In this document: piece after piece, positions 35,053 to 43,621 of the stretch | How the letters are laid out: every line of letters begins with the position of its first letter | How positions within the stretch are numbered: the stretch's first letter is position 1 | NCBI RefSeq assembly: GCF_021441885.1 | Contig: NZ_CP090438.1 | Coordinates: 2,418,001-2,482,000 of the forward strand | From: Vibrio maritimus | GTDB taxonomy: Bacteria > Pseudomonadota > Gammaproteobacteria > Enterobacterales > Vibrionaceae | Direction of reading: 5' to 3' | DNA length: 64,000 nucleotides | Program-made: the position numbers and the translations under genes | Notes under the pieces: model-generated | The model's input: only the letters and a program-made list of their open reading frames with translations | What the model was told of the DNA's origin: nothing | Databases searched by the model: none

Positions 35053-36444
35053 ATGAGTTTTGATTCATTAGGTCTTTCCCTACCTATTCTTCGTTCGCTT
35101 AAAAAGCTAGGCTATGAGAAAGCATCGCCCATACAAGAGCAAGCTATTCCAGCCATCATCGAAGGTAAGGATGTTATGGCGGCCGCTCAAACGGGCACCG
35201 GCAAGACCGCAGGCTTCGCCCTGCCATTGATTCAAAACCTTGATTCAGGTAATCGAGTTAAAGCTAACCATATTCGCGCCCTCATCCTTACTCCAACAAG
35301 GGAGCTCGCGGCTCAGGTGCATGAGAGCGTCTATAAATATAGCGCTTATTTACCGCTGACTTCACAGTGTGTTTTTGGTGGCGTGAAGATAAACCCACAA
35401 ATGATGAAGCTACGCAAAGGTTGCGACATCATGGTAGCAACGCCAGGTCGTTTACTCGATCTGTATCAGCAAAACGCAATCAAGTTTTCTCAACTTGAAG
35501 TGCTGGTGCTTGATGAAGCAGACCGCATGCTGGATATGGGCTTTTATCGTGATATCAAAAAAATCCTCGACTTACTGCCAGAGAAGCGCCAGAACCTACT
35601 GTTTTCAGCCACGTTTTCTAATGAAATTCGCGATCTCGCAAAAGGATTGGTCAACGATCCTGTCGAAATCTCAGTTACACCACCCAACTCAACCACCAAG
35701 CTTGTTGAGCAAAGCGTGTACGTAGCGGATAAAAAACAGAAACCAGCCATGCTTGCTAAGCTCATCCAAGACGGTAACTGGCAGCAAGTATTGGTATTTA
35801 GCAGAACGAAGCATGGCGCTAACCGCCTAGCTCGTTATCTAGAAGAGAAGAAGATCACCGCGCTCGCCATTCACGGTAACAAAAGCCAAGGCGCACGAAC
35901 AAAAGCGTTGGCTAACTTTAAGTCTGGTGAAGTGCGTGTCCTGGTAGCAACCGACATAGCAGCGCGCGGTCTTGATATTCCTCAGCTACCGCAAGTGGTC
36001 AACTTTGACCTTCCGAATGTCTCTGAAGACTATGTGCATCGAATCGGTCGTACTGGACGCGCTGGTGAGACTGGCAACGCTTACTCTCTAGTATGCGCAG
36101 ACGAAGCAAAAGAGCTGTTTGCGATTGAGCGCCTGATCGGCAAGCTACTTACAAGGCATGAACTTGACGGTTTTACGCCTGTAAATGCAATACCGGAGTC
36201 GAAGTTGGATACCCGTCCAATGAAACCTAAAAAGGCAAAGAAGCCTAAAAAACCAAAGCAAAATCAACAAGAAGGTAATTCATCAACTAAAAAGAATGCT
36301 GAAAATAATAAACCTTCTTCGACGGGTAAAAAGAAACCGCGCAAGTTTAATTTCAAGCGCAATAACAATGGTGAGCAACCTGCGAATAAACCTCGTAAGC
36401 CTCGACCAAATCGCTCGCGTTCTAATAAACCTAAACAAGATTAG
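35053..36444 (+). CDS. rhlE: ATP-dependent RNA helicase RhlE
   Basis: This 463-residue DEAD-box protein starts MSFDSLGLSLPIL, as E. coli RhlE does. The helicase motifs are in order: Q motif (SPIQEQAIP), I (AQTGTGKT), Ia (PTRELA), Ib (TPGR), II (DEAD, residues about 153-156), III (SAT), then VI (HRIGRTGR). After residue about 380 there is a highly basic Lys/Pro/Asn-rich tail that should bind RNA. It probably acts in ribosome maturation or with RNase E, by family inference. A TTG start four codons upstream is possible but less likely. It ends at a terminator shared with the next gene. Confidence 0.93.
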   Translation: MSFDSLGLSLPILRSLKKLGYEKASPIQEQAIPAIIEGKDVMAAAQTGTGKTAGFALPLIQNLDSGNRVKANHIRALILTPTRELAAQVHESVYKYSAYLPLTSQCVFGGVKINPQMMKLRKGCDIMVATPGRLLDLYQQNAIKFSQLEVLVLDEADRMLDMGFYRDIKKILDLLPEKRQNLLFSATFSNEIRDLAKGLVNDPVEISVTPPNSTTKLVEQSVYVADKKQKPAMLAKLIQDGNWQQVLVFSRTKHGANRLARYLEEKKITALAIHGNKSQGARTKALANFKSGEVRVLVATDIAARGLDIPQLPQVVNFDLPNVSEDYVHRIGRTGRAGETGNAYSLVCADEAKELFAIERLIGKLLTRHELDGFTPVNAIPESKLDTRPMKPKKAKKPKKPKQNQQEGNSSTKKNAENNKPSSTGKKKPRKFNFKRNNNGEQPANKPRKPRPNRSRSNKPKQD

Positions 36445-36467
36445 AGGCATATCTAACGAGAACAAAT

Positions 36468-36500
36468 AAAAAATCCCGCATACTAAATGCGGGATTTTTA
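36468..36500. terminator. bidirectional terminator between rhlE and the L,D-transpeptidase-like gene
   Basis: AAAAATCCCGCAT and ATGCGGGATTTTT pair around four bases, with A and T runs on both sides. Confidence 0.92.
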
Positions 36501-36529
36501 TAATCGTTATTATGAATTAATTCAGAAAG

Positions 36530-37165
36530 TTATGCACTAGCGTATATTACGCTGCCACCTTTAATTGTATCAATAATTTCTCGAGACAAGTTTTCAGGTA
36601 GTGCTGGGCATCCCCAACTGCGACCTAGATAGCCATTTTGCTTAATAAAAGACTCGTTCGCGTAGTCTGCACCGTGAACCACTATGTAGCGCTCGCGTGC
36701 GTTGTCGTTGATGCCTTTATCTAGACCATCGAGGCGCAAAGAGTAGCCATTCGAACCGTAGTAGGTCGAGTCCGTCAAGAAGGTACCTAGTGAGGTCTTG
36801 CGTGAATTCACAATGTTTGAAAACTTCGTCGCTGTTTTCTTACCACTATTTACGCCATGAGAAACGTAAGTGTTAAAAACTAACGACTTCTTATCTAAGT
36901 CTATGACAAAAAAACGTTTTTCTGTCGAAGGCTTAGAGTAATCAATAATAGTAAGCAGGGACTTAGAACGGTTTGCTGCGTTTTCATAAGCGTTGTATGC
37001 ATCGCTAAATAGTTGAAAATCCACAACACCTTCTAGTTGAGCACTGCGATATATACCTTTTATCGTACCTGATTCTAGTTTTACTTCGCTGCGAACGTTG
37101 TGGGAAAACAGTACTACGGCGACAAGTGCCAACAACCACAACGGCGAAAAAATATTTTTTACCAT
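36530..37165 (-). CDS. exported murein L,D-transpeptidase-like protein
   Basis: This 211-residue protein has a signal peptide (about 1-26) and the YkuD_2-type catalytic region near the C-terminus: VVHGADYANESF supplies the histidine, and LGRSWGCPALP the cysteine (residue 186). Upstream stretches FFVIDLDKKSLVFNTYVSHG and GVNSGKKTATKFSN fit the family of single-domain periplasmic enzymes annotated as murein L,D-transpeptidases. These probably act on peptidoglycan, but substrates are not established for this subfamily. It stands alone between terminator 36468-36500 and a long AT-rich gap. Confidence 0.82.
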   Translation of the reverse strand: MVKNIFSPLWLLALVAVVLFSHNVRSEVKLESGTIKGIYRSAQLEGVVDFQLFSDAYNAYENAANRSKSLLTIIDYSKPSTEKRFFVIDLDKKSLVFNTYVSHGVNSGKKTATKFSNIVNSRKTSLGTFLTDSTYYGSNGYSLRLDGLDKGINDNARERYIVVHGADYANESFIKQNGYLGRSWGCPALPENLSREIIDTIKGGSVIYASA

Positions 37166-37712
37166 TATTACAACAATTTAAGCTAATTTGAATCTATTTT
37201 ATCGGACCTCAATGTCCTTAATTGGCTGCCAATATTAGCTTAACTTTTGTGCTAATAGAATAAAATTAACGTATTTTTACATCATTATTTGAATAAGATC
37301 GAAAAATAATTACCAATAGCGAATTCAACATATTTAATTTCAATAAGTTAACTGTAGCAAAATAGACAAATGTGTTTACTGAATCTCGATTAGTATGCAT
37401 GCCGATCACTATCAGAAGCTCACAAGACCGCTCACAATAGCCACTTCTCAGTAGACAACACATGCGATTTGGCACTCCCCCTATCCCAACATTTAAGTTG
37501 CTTTTTGCACCCATAACCATAAGAACGACACACCTTCTGTGCTCCAATCAGCCAATAAAGCCTGTTTTGGTGAAGTTTTCACCAAAACACCCCAAAATAG
37601 TCACCACTTACGTCTAGAATTCTTTTATAATCTGCGCCCATCTTTTTCCTAGTTGCCTGCACGAGCAGTTACTGGGCTAGAGAACACGGTCATCTGCTTT
37701 TAGGAACATAGA
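37166..37712. other. 547-bp AT-rich gene-free region before the second DEAD-box helicase
   Basis: The region carries promoters for the divergent genes on both sides. A TATAAT at 37626-37631 is a good -10 for the helicase gene, giving a 5' leader of about 75 bases. A 25-bp perfect palindrome lies just upstream of it (separate entry). A 93-codon minus-strand frame at 37266-37547 has Cys/Arg-rich, unnatural composition and no ribosome-binding site, so I do not call it. Confidence 0.6.
37564..37588. promoter_or_regulatory. 25-bp perfect palindrome, candidate operator
   Basis: GTTTTGGTGAA and TTCACCAAAAC are perfect 11-base arms around GTT. The site is about 38 bases before the likely -10 box of the helicase gene. 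No T tract follows on either strand, so a terminator is unlikely. Confidence 0.5.
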
Positions 37713-38996
37713 ATGTCATTTTCATCACAAGGTTTTTCATCAGAAATCGTACAAGCGCTTACTGAGTGTGGTTATGAAAAGCTCACCCCTGTCCAGCAAC
37801 AAGCGATCCCTCATGCTCGTCGTGGACACGATATCCTTGCGCACGCACAAACGGGGACGGGTAAGACAGCGGCATTCTCTTTGCCAATCATCCAACAATT
37901 GCTAGATGCACCACAGCAAGTTGGCCGTGCAACGACTCGAGCACTGATTCTGGCGCCAACGCGTGAGCTCGTGGATCAAATTGCCAACAATATCGCTGAC
38001 TACACTAAGTATGTTGACCTAACAGTGACCGCTGTTTACGGCGGCGCTAAGATGTCATCTCAAGAACGCAAACTTGAGAAAGGTACTGACGTGTTGGTTG
38101 CAACCCCTGGCCGCCTAATTGAGCACATTGAACTCGGTAACCTCAACCTCGCAAACCTTGAGTTCCTAGTTTTCGATGAAGCTGACCGCATGTTGGACAT
38201 GGGCTTTATCAGTGCTATTCGCACCATCATGAGTGGCATCGCTGGTCACCCACAAACTATGCTGTTCTCGGCCACCTCTTCAGCGCAAATGAACGCGTTG
38301 GCACAAGACCTTCTTCGTAAGCCTAAGCGCGTTATTGTTAACGAAGAAAACTCAACAGCCGCGACGGTTTTCCATGTGGTTTACCCTGTTGATGAAGAGC
38401 GCAAACTAGAGCTACTGTCAGAGCTCATCGGTCGTAAGAACTGGCAACAAGTTCTGGTGTTCGTTAACTACAAAGAAACCGCAAACGAAGTCGTGAAAGA
38501 GCTTAAGCTTGATGGCATCAAGGCGGTTTTATGCCACGGTGATAAAGCGCAAAGCTCCCGTCGCCGCGCACTAGAAGAGTTTAAATCTGGAAAAGCTCGC
38601 GTAATGGTAGCTACAGAAGTTGCGGCACGTGGTCTTGATATCCAAGGTCTTCCTCACGTAGTGAACTACGACATGCCGTTCCTTGCTGAAGATTATGTTC
38701 ACCGCATAGGCCGTACGGGTCGTGCTGGACAACAAGGACATGCCGTTTCTTTTGTTAGTCGTGACGAAGAGCTGACGCTGGTTCAGGTCGAAAACCTAAT
38801 TCAGCAGCGTATCAAACGTATTCAGCTTGCCGGCTACGAGCCAAAAAGCCGTGATGCCCTACTGACTAAGATGCACAGCAAACCTGCTTATAAAGATCGC
38901 CAAGGTCGTAAGAACAACCCTCAACAGGAGCAAAGCTCTGCAGAGCGCCGTTTGAAGATGATGCGTGCAATCCGCAATAAATCTAAAGGCGCGTAA
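37713..38996 (+). CDS. DEAD-box RNA helicase (RhlE subfamily paralogue)
   Basis: This 427-residue helicase has all core motifs: Q (TPVQQQAIPHA), I (AQTGTGKT), PTRELVDQ, TPGR, DEADRMLDMGF, SATSS, and HRIGRTGRAG. The C-terminal tail of about 60 residues is short and basic (KPAYKDRQGRKNNPQQEQSS, ending RNKSKGA), unlike the long tail of the neighbour RhlE at 35053. The two differ enough to be old paralogues rather than a recent duplication. RNA remodelling, possibly in cold, is inferred from the family only. It ends at a strong terminator. Confidence 0.9.
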   Translation: MSFSSQGFSSEIVQALTECGYEKLTPVQQQAIPHARRGHDILAHAQTGTGKTAAFSLPIIQQLLDAPQQVGRATTRALILAPTRELVDQIANNIADYTKYVDLTVTAVYGGAKMSSQERKLEKGTDVLVATPGRLIEHIELGNLNLANLEFLVFDEADRMLDMGFISAIRTIMSGIAGHPQTMLFSATSSAQMNALAQDLLRKPKRVIVNEENSTAATVFHVVYPVDEERKLELLSELIGRKNWQQVLVFVNYKETANEVVKELKLDGIKAVLCHGDKAQSSRRRALEEFKSGKARVMVATEVAARGLDIQGLPHVVNYDMPFLAEDYVHRIGRTGRAGQQGHAVSFVSRDEELTLVQVENLIQQRIKRIQLAGYEPKSRDALLTKMHSKPAYKDRQGRKNNPQQEQSSAERRLKMMRAIRNKSKGA

Positions 38997-39014
38997 TAAC
39001 GCCAAAGCCTTTTG

Positions 39015-39051
39015 AAAACGCCGCTGCGTAAAACGTCAGCGGCGTTTTTTT
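39015..39051 (+). terminator. terminator after the second helicase
   Basis: AACGCCGCTG and CAGCGGCGTT form a perfect 10-base stem followed by a run of seven T. Confidence 0.93.
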
Positions 39052-39087
39052 ATCCCTGTTTTTCCAACTCTAGATCTCCCCTTTGTT

Positions 39088-39105
39088 GTTATGTTATAAC
39101 GTTTC
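39088..39105. promoter_or_regulatory. Zur-type operator before the aspartoacylase-like gene
   Basis: The reverse complement reads GAAACGTTATAACATAAC and shares the core GTTATAACATAA with the sites at 43505 and 56006. It resembles the gammaproteobacterial Zur consensus GAAATGTTATANTATAACATTTC. It lies 27 bases before ATG 39133. Confidence 0.72.
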
Positions 39106-39132
39106 ACAATTTCAAATTTGGTAGATGTAGAT

Positions 39133-40005
39133 ATGGCGAACCCTTCAATTAATCAGGTACTTCTCGTTGCTGGTACTCATGGCAATGAGCTATCGGGTCT
39201 TTACTTACAAAAACTCATTCGAGATGGCGTGTATCAGGCCGACCGGTCAACATTTCAGGTCAAGAATACGGTGGGTAACCCTCCCGCAGTGAAAAAGAAT
39301 GCTCGTTTCATCGACATAGACTTAAATCGAGCTTTTTCGTCTGCTGACTTAGAATCTGACGCCAACGAAAAACGTTTAGCAGCAGAGTTTGTTAAGCAGC
39401 ATGCCAACAACGAAAATCAATTGATCATTGACCTACACAACACCACAAGCAACATGGGTGCAACGCTGATTCTACTATCAAGCGATCCTTACTACGCAAG
39501 GATGGGGGCCTACGTCAAACAGCGCATGCCCGAAGCGAATATCCTGTTTGAAGACCGTAAATCATGGATCGACCAACCTTATTTATGCACGACAGGTCAC
39601 CATGGGTTGATGCTTGAGGTTGGTGCACAAGCTCATGGCTCGCTTAAATACGAGACGCTAGAGTTAATGAAAAACTTGCTCACCGCGGTACTCGACTATA
39701 TAGAGAATACCAATCTAAACAATGCACTAAAACTTAGCGATTATGACGCTTATGGTTATATTGAAGAAGTGATGTTCCCGCTCGATATTGATGGGATGCG
39801 CCTTGCGACTGTCCATCCAACACTGTGTGGCAAGGACTTTGTCACCGTAAAACCTGGAGAGCCAATTCTAGCGACCTTCCTTGGTTACGATGTGCATTGG
39901 CAAGGCAACGAAACCGTCTATCCGCACTTCATTAATGAAAGTGCTTATTGTCAAAGTAATATTGCGATGGCGATGGCAGAGAAACGCACCGTACGTGTGA
40001 GTTAG
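39133..40005 (+). CDS. aspartoacylase-like zinc amidohydrolase (M14/ASPA family)
   Basis: This 290-residue protein has the zinc ligands of the AspA/AstE family: His and Glu in VAGTHGNELSG (about 14-24) and a histidine in LIIDLHNTTSN (about 105). ARFIDIDLNRAF and LMLEVGAQAHGSL fit aspartoacylase. It would hydrolyse an N-acyl amino acid such as N-acetyl-aspartate. ATG 39133 is preferred to the TTG 15 bases before it. A Zur-type box precedes it, so it probably belongs to the zinc-starvation response although it is itself a zinc enzyme. It is convergent with the COG0523 operon. Confidence 0.82.
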   Translation: MANPSINQVLLVAGTHGNELSGLYLQKLIRDGVYQADRSTFQVKNTVGNPPAVKKNARFIDIDLNRAFSSADLESDANEKRLAAEFVKQHANNENQLIIDLHNTTSNMGATLILLSSDPYYARMGAYVKQRMPEANILFEDRKSWIDQPYLCTTGHHGLMLEVGAQAHGSLKYETLELMKNLLTAVLDYIENTNLNNALKLSDYDAYGYIEEVMFPLDIDGMRLATVHPTLCGKDFVTVKPGEPILATFLGYDVHWQGNETVYPHFINESAYCQSNIAMAMAEKRTVRVS

Positions 40006-40011
40006 ATACTA

Positions 40012-40041
40012 AACAGGCGGGACTTAAATCCCGCCTGTCTA
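40012..40041. terminator. hairpin between convergent aspartoacylase and COG0523 genes
   Basis: ACAGGCGGGA and TCCCGCCTGT form a perfect stem around CTTAAA. The T run is weak on both strands, but the position between convergent genes supports termination. Confidence 0.65.
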
Positions 40042-40061
40042 CTTAATTAGGATTGCGATTT

Positions 40062-41069
40062 CTAACCCCTGGCGATACAAACGAGGAGTCTCTGCTCAAT
40101 GGTCTCATCAAGATTATCTGCAATCAGCTCAATTCGGCTTTCCGCACAATCATCTAACTCCATTTCAGTAATCCCGTCTGAAGTTAAGTTGTAACCAAAA
40201 ATACCCATATTAGTGATAAACACCGCTTTCATGCGCTCAACGTTCAGGTCTAAAAGCAGCAGCGCCAGTTTTTGGCGGTCAAACACTTTGTCTGGTGCAA
40301 ATCGCCAGCCAATACTCTTGAAGCCTTCGCCTTCATTCTCAGCCTTGATCATGCCGCTCTCTGGCATAGGTAACTCGGACGCAAGTAGTTTTGAAGAGTG
40401 ATGATGGTGGTGGTGATGGTGATGCTGCTCATTCGCAAGTGTTGCCCCTTCAAAGGCAGAAATCGGGATATTGCCGTGCTCTGCAAATATCACTTTTGCA
40501 TCAGGATGCCCCACCTGCTCAACATACCCTTGCAGCAATTGCTTCTCGTCAGCTTGATACAAATCTATTTTGCTACCAACAACGATATCAGCAATCGCTA
40601 TCTGCTGATTGAATGTCTCATGGTTGGTATAACGAGTATCAGAAAGCTTTCTCGCATCAACAAGCGTCAACGTTTTTTGCAGCGACAACACTTTTCGATA
40701 ATGTTCAGAGGATAGAACTTCGAGTACTTCTTTTGGATGCCCGAGCCCTGTAGGCTCAATAAGCAAACGGTCGGGTCTCGCCTCGTGCAGTAACTGGTTA
40801 AGTGCGATTTGCATCGGTAGCCCCGCCGCACAGCACATACAGCCACCTGGTACTTCTCGAATGAAGACCTGTTCGGCCTCACCGGATTGCCCTTGTACTA
40901 AGCTGCCGTCAACACCAATTTCACCGAACTCGTTGACGAGCACAGCCCATCGCTCTTGCTCGGGTTTATTCTTGAGTAGATGTAAAATTGCCGATGTTTT
41001 GCCGACACCAAGAAAACCAGTGATGATGTTGGTTGGTACACTTTCTATGACCGTGCTCTTAGAGTTCAT
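40062..41069 (-). CDS. COG0523 family GTPase, putative zinc metallochaperone
   Basis: This 335-residue G3E GTPase has the Walker A motif GFLGVGKTS (about 18-26), the metal-binding CxCC motif in GGCMCCAAG (about 75-83), VNEFGEIGVD and the guanine-specificity segment GSKIDL. Between the GTPase and C-terminal domains there is an unbroken stretch of nine histidines. COG0523 proteins under Zur (YeiR, ZigA, YciC) help allocate zinc during shortage. It is the last gene of the zur-pyrC2-gamma-CA operon and overlaps the preceding gene by 11 bases. Confidence 0.9.
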   Translation of the reverse strand: MNSKSTVIESVPTNIITGFLGVGKTSAILHLLKNKPEQERWAVLVNEFGEIGVDGSLVQGQSGEAEQVFIREVPGGCMCCAAGLPMQIALNQLLHEARPDRLLIEPTGLGHPKEVLEVLSSEHYRKVLSLQKTLTLVDARKLSDTRYTNHETFNQQIAIADIVVGSKIDLYQADEKQLLQGYVEQVGHPDAKVIFAEHGNIPISAFEGATLANEQHHHHHHHHHSSKLLASELPMPESGMIKAENEGEGFKSIGWRFAPDKVFDRQKLALLLLDLNVERMKAVFITNMGIFGYNLTSDGITEMELDDCAESRIELIADNLDETIEQRLLVCIARG

Positions 41070-41619
41070 TTGCGATTCTCCTATAACCTTGCACTAGCGT
41101 GTGGTTCGCTGAAACAACAGACTCAGAGAAAGCGGAATACTTAGGCGGTACTCGTGAAATGCTATTAAGGTCAAAATCAGCACCAATGTTCGTCATTGGC
41201 GGCACATGGAAGTTATCTGGTAAGTCTAGTCCATCGACAACGCAGTTATGGCGGATAACACACCCTTTGCCGATGACCGTATCAAATACAACTGAGTTAA
41301 AACCAATAAACGCATCATCCTGCACTTCACAAGGACCATGAATAATTGAGCGATGAGCAATAGAAGAGCGCTCACCTATGGTCACGGCTGCGCCCGCTTT
41401 TGAGTGAATAACCACACCATCTTGAATATTGGTGTCTCGTTTAATGATGATTGGCTCCATATCACCCTCATCATTCACTTCATCCGCTCGAATCACCGCA
41501 TAAGGACCAATAAAGACATTGTCCTCAATAACGACTTTGCCGCAGATGATGGCGGTAGGATCAACGAACGCCGTTTCAGATACTACCGGCATATGACCCG
41601 TTGGGTTTTTTCTTAACAT
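41059..41619 (-). CDS. gamma-carbonic-anhydrase-like left-handed beta-helix protein
   Basis: This 186-residue protein consists of hexapeptide repeats (ICGKVVIEDNVFIGPYAVIRAD and later VTIGERSSIAHRSIIHGP, seen as repeated [IV]-G-X4 units) and a C-terminal helix. Histidines in VVIHSKAG, IAHRS and IIHGP are placed as the three metal ligands of Cam-type carbonic anhydrases. Under zinc shortage such paralogues may use another metal to replace zinc carbonic anhydrases, which is inference from the operon. It lies between the dihydroorotase paralogue and the COG0523 GTPase. Confidence 0.82.
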   Translation of the reverse strand: MLRKNPTGHMPVVSETAFVDPTAIICGKVVIEDNVFIGPYAVIRADEVNDEGDMEPIIIKRDTNIQDGVVIHSKAGAAVTIGERSSIAHRSIIHGPCEVQDDAFIGFNSVVFDTVIGKGCVIRHNCVVDGLDLPDNFHVPPMTNIGADFDLNSISRVPPKYSAFSESVVSANHTLVQGYRRIANEL

Positions 41620-41643
41620 ATTGGAATCTCTACAACTTCCTGA

Positions 41644-42978
41644 TTAACGGCTGAATGATAGTGGCATAGCACTAGAATCAACGAGCACTGGCTGAGTATC
41701 GTCAAACACCATCTGACCATTTACCCACGTACGCTTGACTCGAGAGGAGAAAGAATGCCCAGAGAATGGTGACCAGCCGCAATGGTAGAAGGTATTCTCA
41801 TGCGTCACTGGGGTGACTGAATCGCAATCAATCAGTACAAGGTCAGCGAAATAACCTTCACGGATAAACCCGCGATTCTCGACACCGTAGCGAATAGCTG
41901 GGTTATGTGCTGTCTTTTCGACCACGTCACTCACACTCAATCTGCCATAGTGAACGTGATCCATAAGTGTAAGTAGAGCGTGCTGCACCAATGGCAAACC
42001 CGCTGGTGCTTTATCGTAGTCAACCTGCTTCTCTTCAAACGTATGAGGAGCATGGTCAGTCGCGATGATATCGATTTGACCCGTCTTGACCGCTTGAATA
42101 ATCGCATCACGATCACTTTGATATTTCACCGCAGGATTACACTTAATCAAGTTACCCTTCTCGGCATAGTCTTGATTAGTGAACCACAAATGATGCACAC
42201 AAGCCTCAGCGGTAATATTTTTCCCGGCCACAGGGCCAGCCTCAAACAAGCTCAACTCTTTTTCAGTTGTGATATGCAAAACATGCAGTTGACTCTGATG
42301 TTTCTTAGCCAGATCGACCGCATAGGATGAAGAGGCATAACATGCCTTGTCGTCACGCAGTAAAGGATGATCATCAATGGTGAACTCAGAGCGAGTTTCA
42401 AGCAAGCGAGCTTTGTTTTCAGCGATCACAGCGCCGCTTTCACAATGGGTCACAATCAATACCGGTGAATCACGGAAAATCTTATCTAACGCTTCCGGAT
42501 GTTCCACTAAGAGGTCACCTGTAGATGCGCCCATAAAGACTTTAACGCCACAGTGTTTACCAGGATCCAGTCTTTTGATTTGCTCCAAATTGTCTTCTGT
42601 GGCACCAAGATAGAAGGCATAGTTGGCGGCAGAATTTTTTGCAGCAATCGCGTATTTCTGCTCAAGCGCTTCAATCGTAGTGGTTGAAGGGCTAACGTTT
42701 GGCATCTCCATGTAACTCGTGATTCCACCAGCAACTGCTGCCAACGACTCTGTTGCAATCGAGCCTTTGTGAGTGAGTCCAGGCTCTCTAAAGTGCACCT
42801 GGTCATCAATCATGCCCGGCATCAAGTATGCCCCTTTTGCATCGATCACTTGCTCGTTAGGCAGGGCACTGATATGTGTCGCTACCTGCTCGATGCGCTG
42901 CCCTTTGATACGCACATCCGTCTCTCGAACTTCACCTTCGTTGACCACTTTGGCGTTAATAATTAGTGTTGATGACAT
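41644..42978 (-). CDS. dihydroorotase paralogue of the Zur-linked type (PyrC2)
   Basis: This 444-residue amidohydrolase is of the long class I type, unlike the 348-residue E. coli PyrC. The start of the barrel reads MPGMIDDQVHFREPG (about 53-67), so the first His of the usual DxHxH metal motif is Gln here. The later ligands are present in LIVTHCES, LHVLHITTEKE and IIATDHAPHTFEEKQ. Zur-controlled PyrC paralogues are thought to keep pyrimidine synthesis going when the zinc-dependent enzyme fails. It follows the zur-like gene and precedes the gamma-CA gene on one strand. Confidence 0.88.
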   Translation of the reverse strand: MSSTLIINAKVVNEGEVRETDVRIKGQRIEQVATHISALPNEQVIDAKGAYLMPGMIDDQVHFREPGLTHKGSIATESLAAVAGGITSYMEMPNVSPSTTTIEALEQKYAIAAKNSAANYAFYLGATEDNLEQIKRLDPGKHCGVKVFMGASTGDLLVEHPEALDKIFRDSPVLIVTHCESGAVIAENKARLLETRSEFTIDDHPLLRDDKACYASSSYAVDLAKKHQSQLHVLHITTEKELSLFEAGPVAGKNITAEACVHHLWFTNQDYAEKGNLIKCNPAVKYQSDRDAIIQAVKTGQIDIIATDHAPHTFEEKQVDYDKAPAGLPLVQHALLTLMDHVHYGRLSVSDVVEKTAHNPAIRYGVENRGFIREGYFADLVLIDCDSVTPVTHENTFYHCGWSPFSGHSFSSRVKRTWVNGQMVFDDTQPVLVDSSAMPLSFSR

Positions 42979-43004
42979 GGGGTGACTTTGTCTCCTTGAT
43001 TGGT

Positions 43005-43469
43005 TTACTTGCCGACATCAGCGGCACATTGATCACAAACACAGTTAATCTCCAGCTGAGGGCTAACGACGGTAAAGCCTTCTTGTTCTGCATTTGATTC
43101 TAAGTTGTTGATCATTGATGGATGTATAGTCTGCTCGACAATTTTGTCGCACTTACAACAGATCAGAAATTGAGGGACGCCATGCTCACAGTCGCGAAGG
43201 ATATGAGCGCATGCCACATACTTGTTTGATACATTGAGGCGGTGAACCAAGTGTTCCTCTTCTAAGAACTCAAGCATTCTATATGCCGACATTGCTTGAA
43301 GATTTACCTGGTACTTTTCGCGCGCAAAGTCTATTAGCTCATAGACTGAGAGTGGCTTGCTAGCACTCAGCAATATAGACAGCACTTGCTTCCTTTTCGC
43401 TGTCAGTCTTTTTCCCTGAGACGTGCAATGTCGCTCAGCATGAGCGAGTAGGTCGTTAATTGAACTCAT
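43005..43469 (-). CDS. zur: Fur-family regulator, Zur-like
   Basis: This 154-residue protein has the winged helix typical of the Fur family (RLTAKRKQVLSILLSASKPLSVYELIDF and AMSAYRMLEFLEEEHLVHR). The structural zinc site has C-x2-C pairs in CCKCDKIVEQ and CVCDQCAADVG, and His/Cys metal ligands occur in HILRDCEHG. Context points to zinc: it heads an operon of zinc-sparing genes behind a Zur-type box. Some vibrios carry the main zur elsewhere, so this may be a second paralogue. ATG 43469 is preferred to GTG 43478. Confidence 0.8.
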   Translation of the reverse strand: MSSINDLLAHAERHCTSQGKRLTAKRKQVLSILLSASKPLSVYELIDFAREKYQVNLQAMSAYRMLEFLEEEHLVHRLNVSNKYVACAHILRDCEHGVPQFLICCKCDKIVEQTIHPSMINNLESNAEQEGFTVVSPQLEINCVCDQCAADVGK

Positions 43470-43504
43470 TAGGTGCACTCATACATTTAAATCACTCACT
43501 TATA

Positions 43505-43524
43505 AAATGTTATAACATAACAAT
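43505..43524. promoter_or_regulatory. Zur-type operator before the zur-pyrC2-gamma-CA-COG0523 operon
   Basis: AAATGTTATAACATAACAAT contains the core GTTATAACATAA found in two other sites of this window. It lies 36-55 bases before the ATG of the regulator gene, so autoregulation is expected. Confidence 0.78.
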
Positions 43525-43572
43525 TAGAGCAACCCAATAGTCTCGTTGCATCGACTGTATTTTGTCAGACAT

Positions 43573-43601
43573 AAAAAAAGCGCTCTTAGAGAGCGCTTTT
43601 G
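43573..43601 (-). terminator. terminator after the TonB receptor gene
   Basis: On the minus strand AAAAGCGCTC-TCTAA-GAGCGCTTTTTTT is a strong hairpin, 20 bases past the stop. Confidence 0.92.
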
Positions 43602-43621
43602 GAATCAGGTAATTTATTTGG

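Noticed and set aside
37266..37547. 93-codon minus-strand frame in the AT-rich gap before the second helicase
   Set aside because: It has odd Cys/Met/Arg content, no recognisable domain and no ribosome-binding site.
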